NCBI GenBank assembly: GCA_004295045.1
Contig: SHND01000024.1
Span: 124,001 to 188,000 of the forward strand
Direction of reading: 5' to 3'
Length of the DNA stretch: 64,000 nucleotides
Source: Chloroflexota bacterium
Lineage (GTDB): Bacteria > Chloroflexota > Anaerolineae > UBA4142 > SHND01
How positions within the stretch are numbered: position 1 is the stretch's first letter; the number at the start of each line of letters is the position of its first letter. Shown one piece after another: positions 39,893-48,644 of this stretch. The notes under the pieces are model-generated. The model was not told the origin of the DNA, did no database searches, and worked only from the letters and a program-made list of their open reading frames with translations. Position numbers and translations under genes: made by a program.

Positions 39893-40887
39893 GCGCGCGC
39901 CTCCGCGAGTGAAATCGGTTTTCCGAGCCGCGCCGATTCGATTGCGGCGAGCGCGATCTGTAACGCGGCGAGTCCATCTTCTGCCGTGACGCGCGTGGGC
40001 GTGTCGTTGAGCAGCGCGTCGTAAAATTCTTGTAGTTGTGTCGTGTACGGATCCTCGCGCAAGGGACTGGAAGGCAAACCTACGTCGGGGAAATCGCCGG
40101 CGCGTTCGTGCAGAAAAAATTCGAGCGGCGCGGTGTCGGCGGATTTCCATTCAATGAGCCCTGCGTCGCCTGCGATTTCGATGGCGGTGCGAAAGTTGGG
40201 CGGCGGAAACGCCCACGCGCCGGTGATATGCGAGAGCGCGCCGTTTTTGTGTTTTAGAATTGCCAGCCCGAAATCGAGTGGTGCGTCGGGATTTTCTGTG
40301 GCAATACTTTGTGCAAACACCGTTTCGACTTCGCCTGCGAGCCAGCGCGCGTAATCGAAATCGTGAATCATCAAATCGAGGAGCATGCCGCCCGATTTTT
40401 CAAAATCGAAAAACCAGTTGTTGGGGGGACGCTTGGGGCGAGCCGATTCGCGCGCGAGGCGCACCACGGCGGGCGTGCCGATGCTGCCATTCGCGACATT
40501 TTGTTTGGCGAGTGCGTATTGGGGAAAAAAGCGCACAACGTGCGCGACGAGTAATTTTACGTTCGCGTTGCGGCACGCGTCCAACATGGCGCGTCCTTGT
40601 GCCATTGTGCGCGCAAGCGGTTTTTCGCAAATGATGTGCTTGCGCGCGGCAGCGGCTTGTAAAACGAAATCGTGATGCAGATGCGTCGGCGCGCAAATGT
40701 CCACGACATCTACATCGTTCAACAACGCCGCGTAATTTTTATAGACGCGCGCGTTATATTTTTCCGCGAGGCGCGTCGCGTCGTGTGACGATTCCGCAAA
40801 AAATCCTGCGAGCGTGGCGGGCGTTTGTTGCCAACTCGCCGCGTGGACGACTCCCATCGAACCCGCGCCGACGATTCCTACGCGCAT
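39889..40887 (-). CDS. Gfo/Idh/MocA family NAD(P)-dependent oxidoreductase (first copy)
   Basis: 332 aa from the ATG at 40887 (AGGTGA at 5 nt; a GTG at 40896 is an alternative). NAD-binding VGIVGAGSMGVVHAAS, then DIVDICAPTHLHHD-type strand, catalytic Lys in HIICEKPLARTMAQGRAML, and GGMLLDLMIHDFDYARWLAG with the active-site Asp/His. It is encoded 9 bp after the permease gene, so it probably acts on the imported sugar or inositol-like compound. Confidence 0.93.
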   Translation of the reverse strand: MRVGIVGAGSMGVVHAASWQQTPATLAGFFAESSHDATRLAEKYNARVYKNYAALLNDVDVVDICAPTHLHHDFVLQAAAARKHIICEKPLARTMAQGRAMLDACRNANVKLLVAHVVRFFPQYALAKQNVANGSIGTPAVVRLARESARPKRPPNNWFFDFEKSGGMLLDLMIHDFDYARWLAGEVETVFAQSIATENPDAPLDFGLAILKHKNGALSHITGAWAFPPPNFRTAIEIAGDAGLIEWKSADTAPLEFFLHERAGDFPDVGLPSSPLREDPYTTQLQEFYDALLNDTPTRVTAEDGLAALQIALAAIESARLGKPISLAEARA

Positions 40888-40896
40888 CGTGGTCAC

Positions 40897-41757
40897 CTAT
40901 TTCACTGCGCCCGCTGTGACACTTTTTACCATTTGCCGCGAGAACAAAATGTACATCAAGAGAATCGGCACCATCGCCAGCGTGAGCGCGGCGAGGACGG
41001 CGTTCCAATCGCTGACAAACTGTCCGAGAAACTGCTGTGTGCCGAGCGTGATGGTCGCGGTCTTGTCACTCGGCGCAAGAATGAGCGGAAACCACAAATC
41101 GTTCCAAATCGGAATCATGGTGAAAATTCCAATCGCGCCGATGGCGGGACGCACCAATGGCGTAAGCAGCGCGTAGATGCGATATTCGCTCGCGCCGTCA
41201 ATGTGCGCGGCATCCGTTAATTCGCGCGGAATTTGGCGATAGAATTGCGCGAGAATAAAGATGGTGAGCGGCAGTCCCTGCGCGAGGTACACCAGAATGA
41301 GCGCGACGAGCGTATTCGCCAGATTCATTGAAACAATCAAACGCAGGATGCCGATGGTACCCAGACGAATCGGCACCATGATGCCAATCGCGAGAAAGAG
41401 TCCGACAATGACATCGCCGCGAAAACGATATTGTGACAGCGCAAAGGCAGCCATGGAACCAAAAAACAGAATTAGCAGAATGGATATGCCGGTGACGATG
41501 AGACTGTTTAGAAAATAATTCGGAAAATTCGCGCGTCCGAAAACGGTCTGGTAACCAATGAGACTGAACGTTTCGCTGGTTGGCGGGGCGAAGGGCGCGC
41601 TGAAAATACCATCGCGGCTCTTGAAAGAATTCATGATGATGAGCACAATCGGAAAGAGCGCGACAAGGCAGTAGGCAATCAGCACAAAATGCGGACCGAG
41701 TCGCTCCAATAGGTTCGCGCGCGTCGAATGGTGTAAGGTGGGATTGGTAGCTGCCAT
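40897..41757 (-). CDS. Sugar ABC transporter permease (MalG type)
   Basis: 286 aa from the ATG at 41757 with GAGGGG at 7 nt; an ATG at 41772 overlapping the previous stop is the alternative. Six helices; FVLIAYCLVALFPIVLIIMNSF near the N-terminus. The EAA loop reads LTDAAHIDGASEYRIYALLTP, and TPLVRPAIGAIGIFTMIP follows. It pairs with the MalF-type protein to carry a sugar through the membrane. No ATPase gene lies in the operon, so a shared MsmK-like ATPase encoded elsewhere is expected. Confidence 0.94.
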   Translation of the reverse strand: MAATNPTLHHSTRANLLERLGPHFVLIAYCLVALFPIVLIIMNSFKSRDGIFSAPFAPPTSETFSLIGYQTVFGRANFPNYFLNSLIVTGISILLILFFGSMAAFALSQYRFRGDVIVGLFLAIGIMVPIRLGTIGILRLIVSMNLANTLVALILVYLAQGLPLTIFILAQFYRQIPRELTDAAHIDGASEYRIYALLTPLVRPAIGAIGIFTMIPIWNDLWFPLILAPSDKTATITLGTQQFLGQFVSDWNAVLAALTLAMVPILLMYILFSRQMVKSVTAGAVK

Positions 41758-41768
41758 AGTTTGACCCC

Positions 41769-42698
41769 TCATAAATCGTACGTGGCAACACGGCGCTGCC
41801 AGAGAAAGAGATAGACTATCACGCCCGCGAGAATGATGAGCAGCATCATCCCCGCAACGGTTGCGCCCATCGCAGGATTGCCAAGTTGCAACTGAGAGCC
41901 AAAGAAGGTGCGATAAAAGAAGGTGCCCATGATGTCGGTGGCAAATTGAGGACCCGCCTGCGCGCCCTTGACGGTATAAATCAAATCGAACGCGTTGAAA
42001 TTACCAACGAACGTGAGAATGGCAACAATGCCGACGGTCGGCAAGATGAGCGGAAACTTGATGCGCCAGAATGCGGTCCAACCGCTCGCGCCATCCACCC
42101 GCGCCGCTTCGATTAGTTCTTCGGGAATGCCGAGTAGCGCGACATAAAACAGCAGCATCGGAATTCCAATGAACTGCCACACTGAAATCAGTGAAAGCGT
42201 CGGCAGCGCAGACCAGGCGAGACCGAGCCACGGGGCAAAGAGCGCGCCGAGTCCCACCGCTTTGAGCACACTCTCCCCAACTCCCCACAACGGACTCAGA
42301 ATCAAGTTCCAGATAAAGCCGATGATGACGACGGACAAAACGGTCGGCGCAAAGATGAGCGTGCGATACACACTGCGCGCGCGTCCGCCCGCGACGAGCA
42401 AAGACGCCAAGAGCAAGCCGATTGAATTTTGCACGACCATGTGAATGATAAAAAATTTCACATTGTTCCAAAAGGCATTTTGAAATGCAGCGGACCACTT
42501 TGGATCGGTTAAAAGGAGAACGTAATTGTTCAGCCCCGCAAAGATTTCACGCTTGTCATCCGTAATTGTAAAGAGCGAGAGACGCAGCGAATCAATCAGC
42601 GGAATGATCATGAACACGGTATAGACGATTACGGCGGGGGCGAGAAAAATGACGATGTGAAAGGGGAAGGAACGAGACTTGGCGTGCGGCGTTTGCAT
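41769..42698 (-). CDS. Sugar ABC transporter permease (MalF type)
   Basis: 309 aa. Six helices starting FHIVIFLAPAVIVYTVFMII. The text VYRTLIFAPTVLSVVIIGFIW and the EAA loop LIEAARVDGASGWTAFWRIKFPL are typical of the binding-protein-dependent sugar class. It overlaps or adjoins the MalG gene by 4 bp. It is separated from the binding-protein gene by 264 bp containing two palindromes and a long inverted repeat. Confidence 0.94.
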   Translation of the reverse strand: MQTPHAKSRSFPFHIVIFLAPAVIVYTVFMIIPLIDSLRLSLFTITDDKREIFAGLNNYVLLLTDPKWSAAFQNAFWNNVKFFIIHMVVQNSIGLLLASLLVAGGRARSVYRTLIFAPTVLSVVIIGFIWNLILSPLWGVGESVLKAVGLGALFAPWLGLAWSALPTLSLISVWQFIGIPMLLFYVALLGIPEELIEAARVDGASGWTAFWRIKFPLILPTVGIVAILTFVGNFNAFDLIYTVKGAQAGPQFATDIMGTFFYRTFFGSQLQLGNPAMGATVAGMMLLIILAGVIVYLFLWQRRVATYDL

Positions 42699-42728
42699 AG
42701 GGGCATTTTACCTCGACGTAAAATTGAA

Positions 42729-42759
42729 CCTCTCGCCGCGTTGAAACTGCGGCGAGAGG
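42729..42759 (-). terminator. Hairpin between binding-protein and permease genes (attenuating terminator)
   Basis: CCTCTCGCCGC - loop - GCGGCGAGAGG, perfect 11-bp stem followed on the minus strand by a weak T-rich stretch. It would make the binding protein more abundant than the permeases. Confidence 0.65.
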
Positions 42760-42834
42760 CATTATACACGAATCACACTCGCTTGGGACGATTCATTCGC
42801 GAGTTGCCACGACGGTTGCAAACTCGCGGCGATA

Positions 42835-42953
42835 GTCATTGCGAGCCGTCTTTGCGAAGCAATCTCCATGCGCTGGGTACACACAACGCAATGTTTTGGC
42901 GATTTGCGAAGGAGGTTGCTTCGAATTGCAAAGAGCGCAATTCTCGCAATGAC
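42835..42953. repeat. 119-bp inverted repeat element (GTCATTGCGAG / CTCGCAATGAC)
   Basis: The ends GTCATTGCGAG and CTCGCAATGAC are exact; inside them TTTGCGAAGCAATCTCC is opposed by GGAGGTTGCTTCGAATTGCAAA. It resembles mobile palindromic elements with GTCATTGCGAG ends known from diverse bacterial genomes. It sits in the gap between binding-protein and permease genes. No ORF is inside. Confidence 0.75.
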
Positions 42954-42962
42954 AAGTGAGAG

Positions 42963-44321
42963 TTACTGCGGTTTATACCACTTGTCGAGACCGGCTTGCG
43001 CTTCTTTGCCCGCTTCTTCCGGCGTAATGGTGCCGTTGACGACGGCTGCGCTCAAGCGCCACAGTTCGTTTTCCAAATTCGGGTCGCCGCGCGAGAGAAT
43101 TTGGTACGAATTGCGGATCGTGGACTTGCACTGCTCGCGCCACGAAACAAACTCTTGCGCGACCGGATCTTTGAGGTCTACTTTGGTATTTTGCAAAGTA
43201 AAGAATCCGGGCAGCGCGTTGCTGTAAATGTTTGCAAATTCTGGCGTCGCAACCCATTCGAGGAATGCTTTAGCGGCGTCGGGATTCTTGGATTTGCTGT
43301 TCATGCCCAATGCAATGTCGGTGTGGTCACTGATGTAGCATTGGTCGCCTGCGTTTTCCACCGGGGGTTTGAACGCGCCGAATTTGAATTTCGCCTGATC
43401 GTTAAAGGTCGTAATATCCCACGAACCGGCGGGATAGATCGCGCCTTTGCCCAATGCGAAATAGCTCTGCGCGTCGGGATATTTGATTGCTTCGTACCCC
43501 GCGGGGAGATAGTCTTTCCATTTGGCAAGTTCAGCCCATGTATCGACATAGGGCGGGTCGGTGAATTTTTCCGTGCCTTTGATCAACGCGTTGCGCCCTT
43601 CTTCGCCCTTCCAGAAATTTGGACCGATGTTTTGGAAACCCATCGTCGCAGCTTCCCACTGGTCGGCGGTGCCCATCACGAGCGGCGTATAGGTGCCATC
43701 TTTTTTGAACGCATCGAGTACTTGATTAAATTCTGCTTCGGTCGTCGGGACTTTGACGCCAACTTTGTCGAACGCGTCTTGGTTGTAGATGAATCCGTGA
43801 ATCACAGACGCCATCGGCACGCAAAATGCATCTTTGCCGTCGTCGGTAATCCAGGCGCTCTTTGCCACATCCGAAAAATCGGACATGCCCTTGAGGTCAT
43901 TCAATTTGGCGAGAAAGCCCTTTTGATAGAGCGTGAGCGAATTGTCAAACGGGCGGCACGTGATGAGGTCGCCTGCGGTGCCGCCTTCCAACTTGGTATT
44001 CAAAGCCGCATTATATTCTGTGGGCGCGGTGGGTTGGAAAACGACTTTGATGCCGGGATGTGATTTTTCGAACGCGGGAATAATCTGGTCTTGCCAGATT
44101 TTCAGATCGTCATTGCGCCACGATTCAATCGTCAAAGTCACTGGCTCACCAGCGGGCGCGGTGGTGGCTTGAGCCGGCGCGGTTGTGGCTTGGGCGGGTG
44201 CGGTGGTTGGCTGCGCGGCGGTTGCTTGTGTCGGCGCGGGCGCGGGGGTCGCTGGGGTCGCGCACGCGACGAGGGCAAGGATGCCCAAAGCAAGCAATGC
44301 AAACACGAAAACTTTTTTCAT
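42963..44321 (-). CDS. Sugar ABC transporter substrate-binding lipoprotein (MalE/UgpB class)
   Basis: 452 aa. Signal ending LALVAC with lipobox, followed by a repeated Pro/Ala/Thr/Gln linker (APAQATTAPAQATTAP) of about 45 residues. Mature SBP_bac_1: VTLTIESWRNDDLKIWQDQI, IPAFEKSHPGIKVVF, NAALNTKLEGGTAGDLITCR, GFLAKLNDLKGM and AKAFLEWVATPEFANIYS. It binds a sugar outside the membrane. GGGAGAAG precedes the ATG. A GTGGTCAGA motif lies in its leader (44345). Confidence 0.94.
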   Translation of the reverse strand: MKKVFVFALLALGILALVACATPATPAPAPTQATAAQPTTAPAQATTAPAQATTAPAGEPVTLTIESWRNDDLKIWQDQIIPAFEKSHPGIKVVFQPTAPTEYNAALNTKLEGGTAGDLITCRPFDNSLTLYQKGFLAKLNDLKGMSDFSDVAKSAWITDDGKDAFCVPMASVIHGFIYNQDAFDKVGVKVPTTEAEFNQVLDAFKKDGTYTPLVMGTADQWEAATMGFQNIGPNFWKGEEGRNALIKGTEKFTDPPYVDTWAELAKWKDYLPAGYEAIKYPDAQSYFALGKGAIYPAGSWDITTFNDQAKFKFGAFKPPVENAGDQCYISDHTDIALGMNSKSKNPDAAKAFLEWVATPEFANIYSNALPGFFTLQNTKVDLKDPVAQEFVSWREQCKSTIRNSYQILSRGDPNLENELWRLSAAVVNGTITPEEAGKEAQAGLDKWYKPQ

Positions 44322-44344
44322 TCTCTTCTCCCTTTCGGAAATAG

Positions 44345-44353
44345 GTGGTCAGA
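44345..44353 (+). promoter_or_regulatory. GTGGTCAGA motif before the binding-protein gene (possible GntR half-site)
   Basis: The same 9-mer occurs at 45982-45990 just downstream of the operon promoter. The shared sequence suggests a regulator site, but no full palindrome is visible here. Confidence 0.35.
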
Positions 44354-44490
44354 TTGGATTCGTACTGCACTCGAGTAAATTGAAATGCGCCTTGTCCTCC
44401 TTGTGCCGCGTCAACGTCACAGTCATATATCGTGGTGACACCGCGCGGAAAAATGCAAACTGCAAATTGGTTCGAACGAAAACGAGAGTT

Positions 44491-45228
44491 TTAGAAATGC
44501 GGATTAAAAACGCGCGCCACTTGTTGCAGCGCCGCGTTGTGTTCCTCTGCGCCGGCGACATTAGAGCTGATATAGATGGGCGGCGTGATGCCGCGCTCAT
44601 TCAAGAGATACGCCGTTTGCGCGACCAGCGCGTTCCAAAGGAGCGCGCCAATCACCGTCGAAGATGACGCCGCGCGCCAGGTGCGTCCTTCGAGCGGCAC
44701 AATTGCATCGCCGATCATTCCCCCATTGTCAATGGTGCAATCTGCAACTTCGTACAAGCGCTTGCCAAAGGTCGAGCGCGGCGCGTGTTTTGCATATTCC
44801 ATCGCGCACACAGCGACGACCCACATGCCGCGCGTTTTTCCGGCGTGCGCCATTTCCACCGGAACCTGATTCACGCCGCTGTTGGAAATGACAAACAACA
44901 TATCGTCAGCGCGCGGTTGGTAACGGTCCAACAAGGGCGCGGCAATGCCCGCCGTGCGTTCGAGATCGGTGGCAAGCAGTGTACTTTCGTGGAGCATCAA
45001 GTTCGTGGCAAGAATCGGAATAGCAAAGGCGAGCCCGCCCGCGCGATGATGCGCTTCGACAGCGAGCAAATGCGAGTGCCCGGTGCCGAACAAATAAATG
45101 CGTCCCTCGCGCGCGATCGTGTCCGCCATGCGCGCCGCGACCTGCTGCAACAATTCGCGCTGTGAGTCGAACACGCGCGTTTGCATTCGTTGGACCGCGT
45201 CGAAATATTGGGTTAAGGCGTCAGCCAT
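44491..45228 (-). CDS. SIS-domain sugar isomerase/phosphosugar-binding protein (UPF0309-like)
   Basis: 245 aa. SIS core text: RIYLFGTGHSHLLAVEAHHRAGG, then DDMLFVISNSGVNQVPVEMA with the phosphosugar-binding Ser motif, and GAL-type helix. Family members bind or convert amino-sugar phosphates. Its start overlaps the GntR stop by 8 bp, so both are coupled. The SIS plus GntR association points to an amino-sugar pathway, which is inference. Confidence 0.88.
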   Translation of the reverse strand: MADALTQYFDAVQRMQTRVFDSQRELLQQVAARMADTIAREGRIYLFGTGHSHLLAVEAHHRAGGLAFAIPILATNLMLHESTLLATDLERTAGIAAPLLDRYQPRADDMLFVISNSGVNQVPVEMAHAGKTRGMWVVAVCAMEYAKHAPRSTFGKRLYEVADCTIDNGGMIGDAIVPLEGRTWRAASSSTVIGALLWNALVAQTAYLLNERGITPPIYISSNVAGAEEHNAALQQVARVFNPHF

Positions 45229-45955
45229 GATTGAGACTCACATAAAAGATGTATTTGTCGCCGCGATAAAACGATTCGACATATTCAAAAGGGCGCTCAT
45301 TCGGCGCAAAGGTGGTGCGATAAATTTGAAGGACAGGGCTCGCTTTGCGAATTTTCAACAAGCGCGCGGTTGGCGCCGGGCAGGCAACGGCTTGCAGACG
45401 CTGTTCCGCGTACGCCGGTTGGATATTGAATTTTTCAGACAAGAGCTGGTAAAGCGAATGATTCTCCAGGTCGAGGTCAAGCAAGGGATGGCACAATTTA
45501 TCATTCAACCACGCGGTTTCGACGGCGAGGGGTTCGCCATCCGCGAGCCGCAGCCGCTGCAAACGTATTGCCGGCGTATTCGCTTTGAGTTTGAGCGCAT
45601 GAATGACCGCAGTCGGCGCATCGGTGAGTTGCAAGTCCAAAACGCGCGCGCTGGGTTCTTGACCACGCGCCTTGATGTCCTGTGTAAAACCCGTGAGCCG
45701 ATTTAAACCTTGTTGAATTTTCTGGTCGCTCACAAATGTACCGCGCCCATGCACGCGATACAAACGTCCCTCCGTCACGAGTTCGGAAATGGCTTGCCGC
45801 ACCGTAATGCGGCTAATGTTCAGGTCATCGCACAGGACGCGTTCGGAAGGCAGCTGCATTCCCGGCTTCCATTCGCCCGTGTCAACGCGTTCTGCAATCC
45901 ATTCTTTCAGTTGAATATAGAGGGGCAGGTGATTTTTTTTACTGAGAGTGAACAA
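45221..45955 (-). CDS. GntR family transcriptional regulator (HutC/NagR-like)
   Basis: 244 aa from TTG at 45955. The winged helix: PLYIQLKEWIAERVDTGEWK, then GMQLPSERVLCDDLNISRITV and RQAISELVTEGRLYRVHGRGTF. The C-terminal UTRA effector domain (NTPAIRLQRLRLADGEPLA and YRTTFAPNERPFEYVESFYRG) binds a sugar phosphate in this branch. It controls the operon it starts; the promoter and a GTGGTCA repeat lie 20-75 bp upstream. Confidence 0.93.
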   Translation of the reverse strand: MFTLSKKNHLPLYIQLKEWIAERVDTGEWKPGMQLPSERVLCDDLNISRITVRQAISELVTEGRLYRVHGRGTFVSDQKIQQGLNRLTGFTQDIKARGQEPSARVLDLQLTDAPTAVIHALKLKANTPAIRLQRLRLADGEPLAVETAWLNDKLCHPLLDLDLENHSLYQLLSEKFNIQPAYAEQRLQAVACPAPTARLLKIRKASPVLQIYRTTFAPNERPFEYVESFYRGDKYIFYVSLNHG

Positions 45956-45973
45956 GATTGCGCTTCCCCAATA

Positions 45974-45997
45974 GTGGTCATGTGGTCAGAACCAGTG
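45974..45997 (-). promoter_or_regulatory. Operator candidate at the start of the GntR operon
   Basis: Two direct GTGGTCA motifs spaced 8 bp apart continue into GAACC (45974-45997). They lie at and just after the predicted transcription start, so binding would block transcription. TGGTCAGAACCA also has TGGT/ACCA symmetry as in HutC/NagR-type operators. Confidence 0.55.
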
Positions 45998-46003
45998 CTG
46001 GCT

Positions 46004-46032
46004 ATAATAACGGGTAGGACGCCTCATGTCAA
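46004..46032 (-). promoter_or_regulatory. Sigma70 promoter of the GntR-sugar operon
   Basis: On the minus strand TTGACA (46027-46032) and TATTAT (46004-46009) are separated by 17 bp. Transcription should start near 45997 and run through GntR, SIS, ABC and oxidoreductase genes to 38894. Confidence 0.85.
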
Positions 46033-46073
46033 GGGGTCGGCTGCCCCCAAAACTCCCCCAAAAACCACTTGAC

Positions 46074-46102
46074 ACACACAAATTTTGATGATACATCTAG
46101 TT
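46074..46102 (+). promoter_or_regulatory. Promoter of the secreted repeat-protein gene
   Basis: TTGACA is followed after about 17 bp by TACATC (or ATACAT after 16); the -10 is weak. It points towards the 46199 gene. Confidence 0.5.
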
Positions 46103-46198
46103 TGTTATCGTAAGTTTGAAAGGAGGACAATTCCAAAAGAACCCCTTAAGCCAAGACCCACTGCTTTTATCCTGCACGAATTTCATTGGAGGTAACCT

Positions 46199-47518
46199 AT
46201 GAAAAAAATTCTGTTCGTGCTCGTCGCCTTGCTCTTTCTCTTGGGACTCGTTGCTGTGCCACACGCTACAACCTTTGCTGCGGCAGATGCAACCTGTTCC
46301 TCCGACCCCTCCTCGGGTCCAGTCGGTACCACCTTTGTCATTACCTGTTGGGGCTATACACCGGGGGCGCACGTATATGCGTACCTTGTTGAACCCGCAG
46401 GTGTCGCTACCACCCTCTTCGGTAACGGCTCGATCAAAGTCGCTGAGGATGGGTCTGTTACATACGTCCAAGAATCGTACTTTGCGTCGTCCTTTTCCCA
46501 AATAAGTCTCGCCACAGGAACGTGGGGCTTTGTCGCCGAAGAGATCGGTCTCGCCGACAGTGTAATCCATCGCGGCGAAACCACCTTTAGCATTACAGGC
46601 GGCACGGAAGGGGTCAGCGGCGCTGCGCTTTCGGTGAGCCCATCAACGCTCCACAAACCGATACAAGCGTATGACCACGTTTATATCCCGCCTCTCGCAA
46701 TCAACGATCTCGCCTTTAGCGATCCGGCTACCATCTCTGGCTCCGGGTTCGCTCCGAATGAAATGGTGAGCTTTTGGGTAGAGCCGCCGCAAGGTGGCTG
46801 TCCCTCTTCCACCGTCCACTACAAATGGAATCAAACGCTCGTCGTATCGGGCGTGGGAATGCAGACAGTAGACATTTCCGAGAACGACCCGATCTTTGAT
46901 TCGTACGGCTCGCAGTCATTTGGCACTGTCAAAGCGAGTGCGAGCGGTGACGCCAGCATTCAGGCGTTCTTTACTTCCCTCGCCTGCGAAGGCGAATGGC
47001 ACTTTGTCGCACGCGGCAATGCCAGTGGTTGGGGCGCAGATACGGTCCTGACTCTGGTCGGAAACGCCGTCGAAACGAATGCCTGGCTGACCGCCACCCC
47101 CGACTCGGCGAGCGCGCTGTTTGGGACAATTCAATTCAACGGCTCGGGCTTTGGCGCGAACGAACACGTGTCGTGCTGGCTCCGCACGCCGCGCGGACAG
47201 GTGTTGGGCTATCCGCACGACGAATTCCTTACCTACAACATCGATCCGCCACCAGTCGGAATCTCACTCAAGAATCTAGCGATTCGTTCTGACAGCGCGG
47301 GCAACATCGCGTTCGATTTTGTCTCGGGCAGCCAGTACATTGATATAGATTTCAACCTCGTCCTTGGTGGAACGTCCTTCCCTGACCACCTCACAATCAA
47401 GGACCCCGTCCAGAGTGAAGGCGCGCTCGGTGTCTATGCAATGACGTGCCGCGGTGATTCAAGCGGCGCAACCGCCATCGCCGAATTCACCCTCACCGGC
47501 GGTTTTGTTGATCCGTAG
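46199..47518 (+). CDS. Secreted protein with Ig-like repeats
   Basis: 439 aa, with GGAGG at 6 nt. Signal peptide MKKILFVLVALLFLLGLVAV, cleaved around residue 28; no lipobox. Three related segments: DPSSGPVGTTFVITCWGYTPG, PATISGSGFAPNEMVSFWVE and LFGTIQFNGSGFGANEHVSC, the last two sharing GSGF-x-x-NE as in IPT-like surface folds. Paired Cys are present. It is probably extracellular or wall-associated; no enzyme motif is seen. A terminator follows. Confidence 0.85.
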   Translation: MKKILFVLVALLFLLGLVAVPHATTFAAADATCSSDPSSGPVGTTFVITCWGYTPGAHVYAYLVEPAGVATTLFGNGSIKVAEDGSVTYVQESYFASSFSQISLATGTWGFVAEEIGLADSVIHRGETTFSITGGTEGVSGAALSVSPSTLHKPIQAYDHVYIPPLAINDLAFSDPATISGSGFAPNEMVSFWVEPPQGGCPSSTVHYKWNQTLVVSGVGMQTVDISENDPIFDSYGSQSFGTVKASASGDASIQAFFTSLACEGEWHFVARGNASGWGADTVLTLVGNAVETNAWLTATPDSASALFGTIQFNGSGFGANEHVSCWLRTPRGQVLGYPHDEFLTYNIDPPPVGISLKNLAIRSDSAGNIAFDFVSGSQYIDIDFNLVLGGTSFPDHLTIKDPVQSEGALGVYAMTCRGDSSGATAIAEFTLTGGFVDP

Positions 47519-47540
47519 GATCTGTTGAATGCAAACCAAC

Positions 47541-47573
47541 GGGACATTCTCGCAAGAGAGTGTCCCGTTTTTT
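47541..47573 (+). terminator. Terminator of the secreted-protein gene
   Basis: GGGACATTCTC - gcaa - GAGAGTGTCCC (one mismatch) followed by eight T. Confidence 0.9.
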
Positions 47574-47636
47574 TTGCCGCTATTCAAATCTTGCCGATTC
47601 GAGTACAATCCGAAAAATTTTTCTAGTGGAGTTTCC

Positions 47637-48635
47637 ATGCGAATCCTCACGCGCAGCGATGTAGAACATGCCATCTCGATGCGCGACGCGATTGCAACAA
47701 TGAAAGACGCGTTCGCGCAATTGTCCGACAACGAAACGATTGTTCCGCTCCGGCTCAACATCCCAATCGAAAAATACAACGGCATCGGCTTGTTCATGCC
47801 CGCTTACTTGAAAAAAAGCGAGGCGTTGGCAATCAAAATTGTCGGCGTTCATTACAACAATCCCGCGCCGGGCCTGCCGCTCATTCACGCCGTCGTCGTC
47901 GCGCTCGATGCGGAAACGGGACGCGCGCTGGCGCTCATCGAAGGCAGTTCCGTCACGGCGATTCGCACTGCCGCCGGTGCGGGCGCCGCAACTGATTTTC
48001 TGGCACGACACGATGCGCGCATCGCCGTCGTCTTTGGCGCGGGCGTGCAGGGACGCACCGCGCTTCAAGCGCTCTCCACCGCGCGCCATTTGGAAACAAT
48101 TTATCTGTTCAGCCGAACGTTCGACAAAGCGAACGCGCTCGCGAATGAATTGCGCGGGCGCGGGGACGTGCCGAACGATCTGCGAGTATTGGAAAACTCT
48201 CCAGAGAATATCGCGCGCGCGGTGCGCGCAGCAGATATTATTTATTGCGCCACCACGTCAGCCGAGCCGTTGTTCAATGGCAATGACGTAAAAGCGGGAA
48301 CGCACGTCAACGCCGTCGGCACGTTCACGCATGACCGCCGCGAAGTGGATACGGCTTTTGTGCAGCGTTGTAACAAAATTGTGGTGGATGCGTACAGCGG
48401 CGCGTTGGCGGAGGCGGGTGATTTGTTGATTCCGATGGAAGAGGGCGCGATTTCCGAAGCGAGCATTTATGCCGAACTCGGCGAAATTAGCGGGGGGCGC
48501 AAGGCGGGGCGCACGCGCGACGACGAAATCACTTTTTTCAAATCGGTCGGCAACGCCGTACAGGATGCAGCATTGGCACAAGCAATCTTGAAACGCGCGG
48601 AGGAATTGAATTTGGGAACGCAGATTGAGTTATGA
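47637..48635 (+). CDS. Ornithine cyclodeaminase/mu-crystallin family oxidoreductase
   Basis: 332 aa from the ATG at 47637 (GTGGAG at 5 nt). Family text: MRILTRSDVEHAISMRDAI, PIEKYNGIGLFMPAYLK, LPLIHAVVVALDAETGRALA, VTAIRTAAGAGAATDFLARH, and the NAD site VVFGAGVQGRTALQAL. Members are ornithine cyclodeaminase, alanine dehydrogenase or ketimine reductase; the actual substrate cannot be fixed. The next gene, a DMT exporter, starts 9 bp later. Confidence 0.92.
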   Translation: MRILTRSDVEHAISMRDAIATMKDAFAQLSDNETIVPLRLNIPIEKYNGIGLFMPAYLKKSEALAIKIVGVHYNNPAPGLPLIHAVVVALDAETGRALALIEGSSVTAIRTAAGAGAATDFLARHDARIAVVFGAGVQGRTALQALSTARHLETIYLFSRTFDKANALANELRGRGDVPNDLRVLENSPENIARAVRAADIIYCATTSAEPLFNGNDVKAGTHVNAVGTFTHDRREVDTAFVQRCNKIVVDAYSGALAEAGDLLIPMEEGAISEASIYAELGEISGGRKAGRTRDDEITFFKSVGNAVQDAALAQAILKRAEELNLGTQIEL

Positions 48636-48644
48636 TGTCGGTTC

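Noticed and set aside
39893..40150. 418-aa form of the second oxidoreductase
   Set aside because: The extra N-terminus is antisense-like Arg-rich text overlapping the other oxidoreductase gene; the Rossmann start is at the ATG at 39892.
46041..46066. Runs of C as a G-quadruplex on the minus strand
   Set aside because: Only two long runs are present, too few for a quadruplex.
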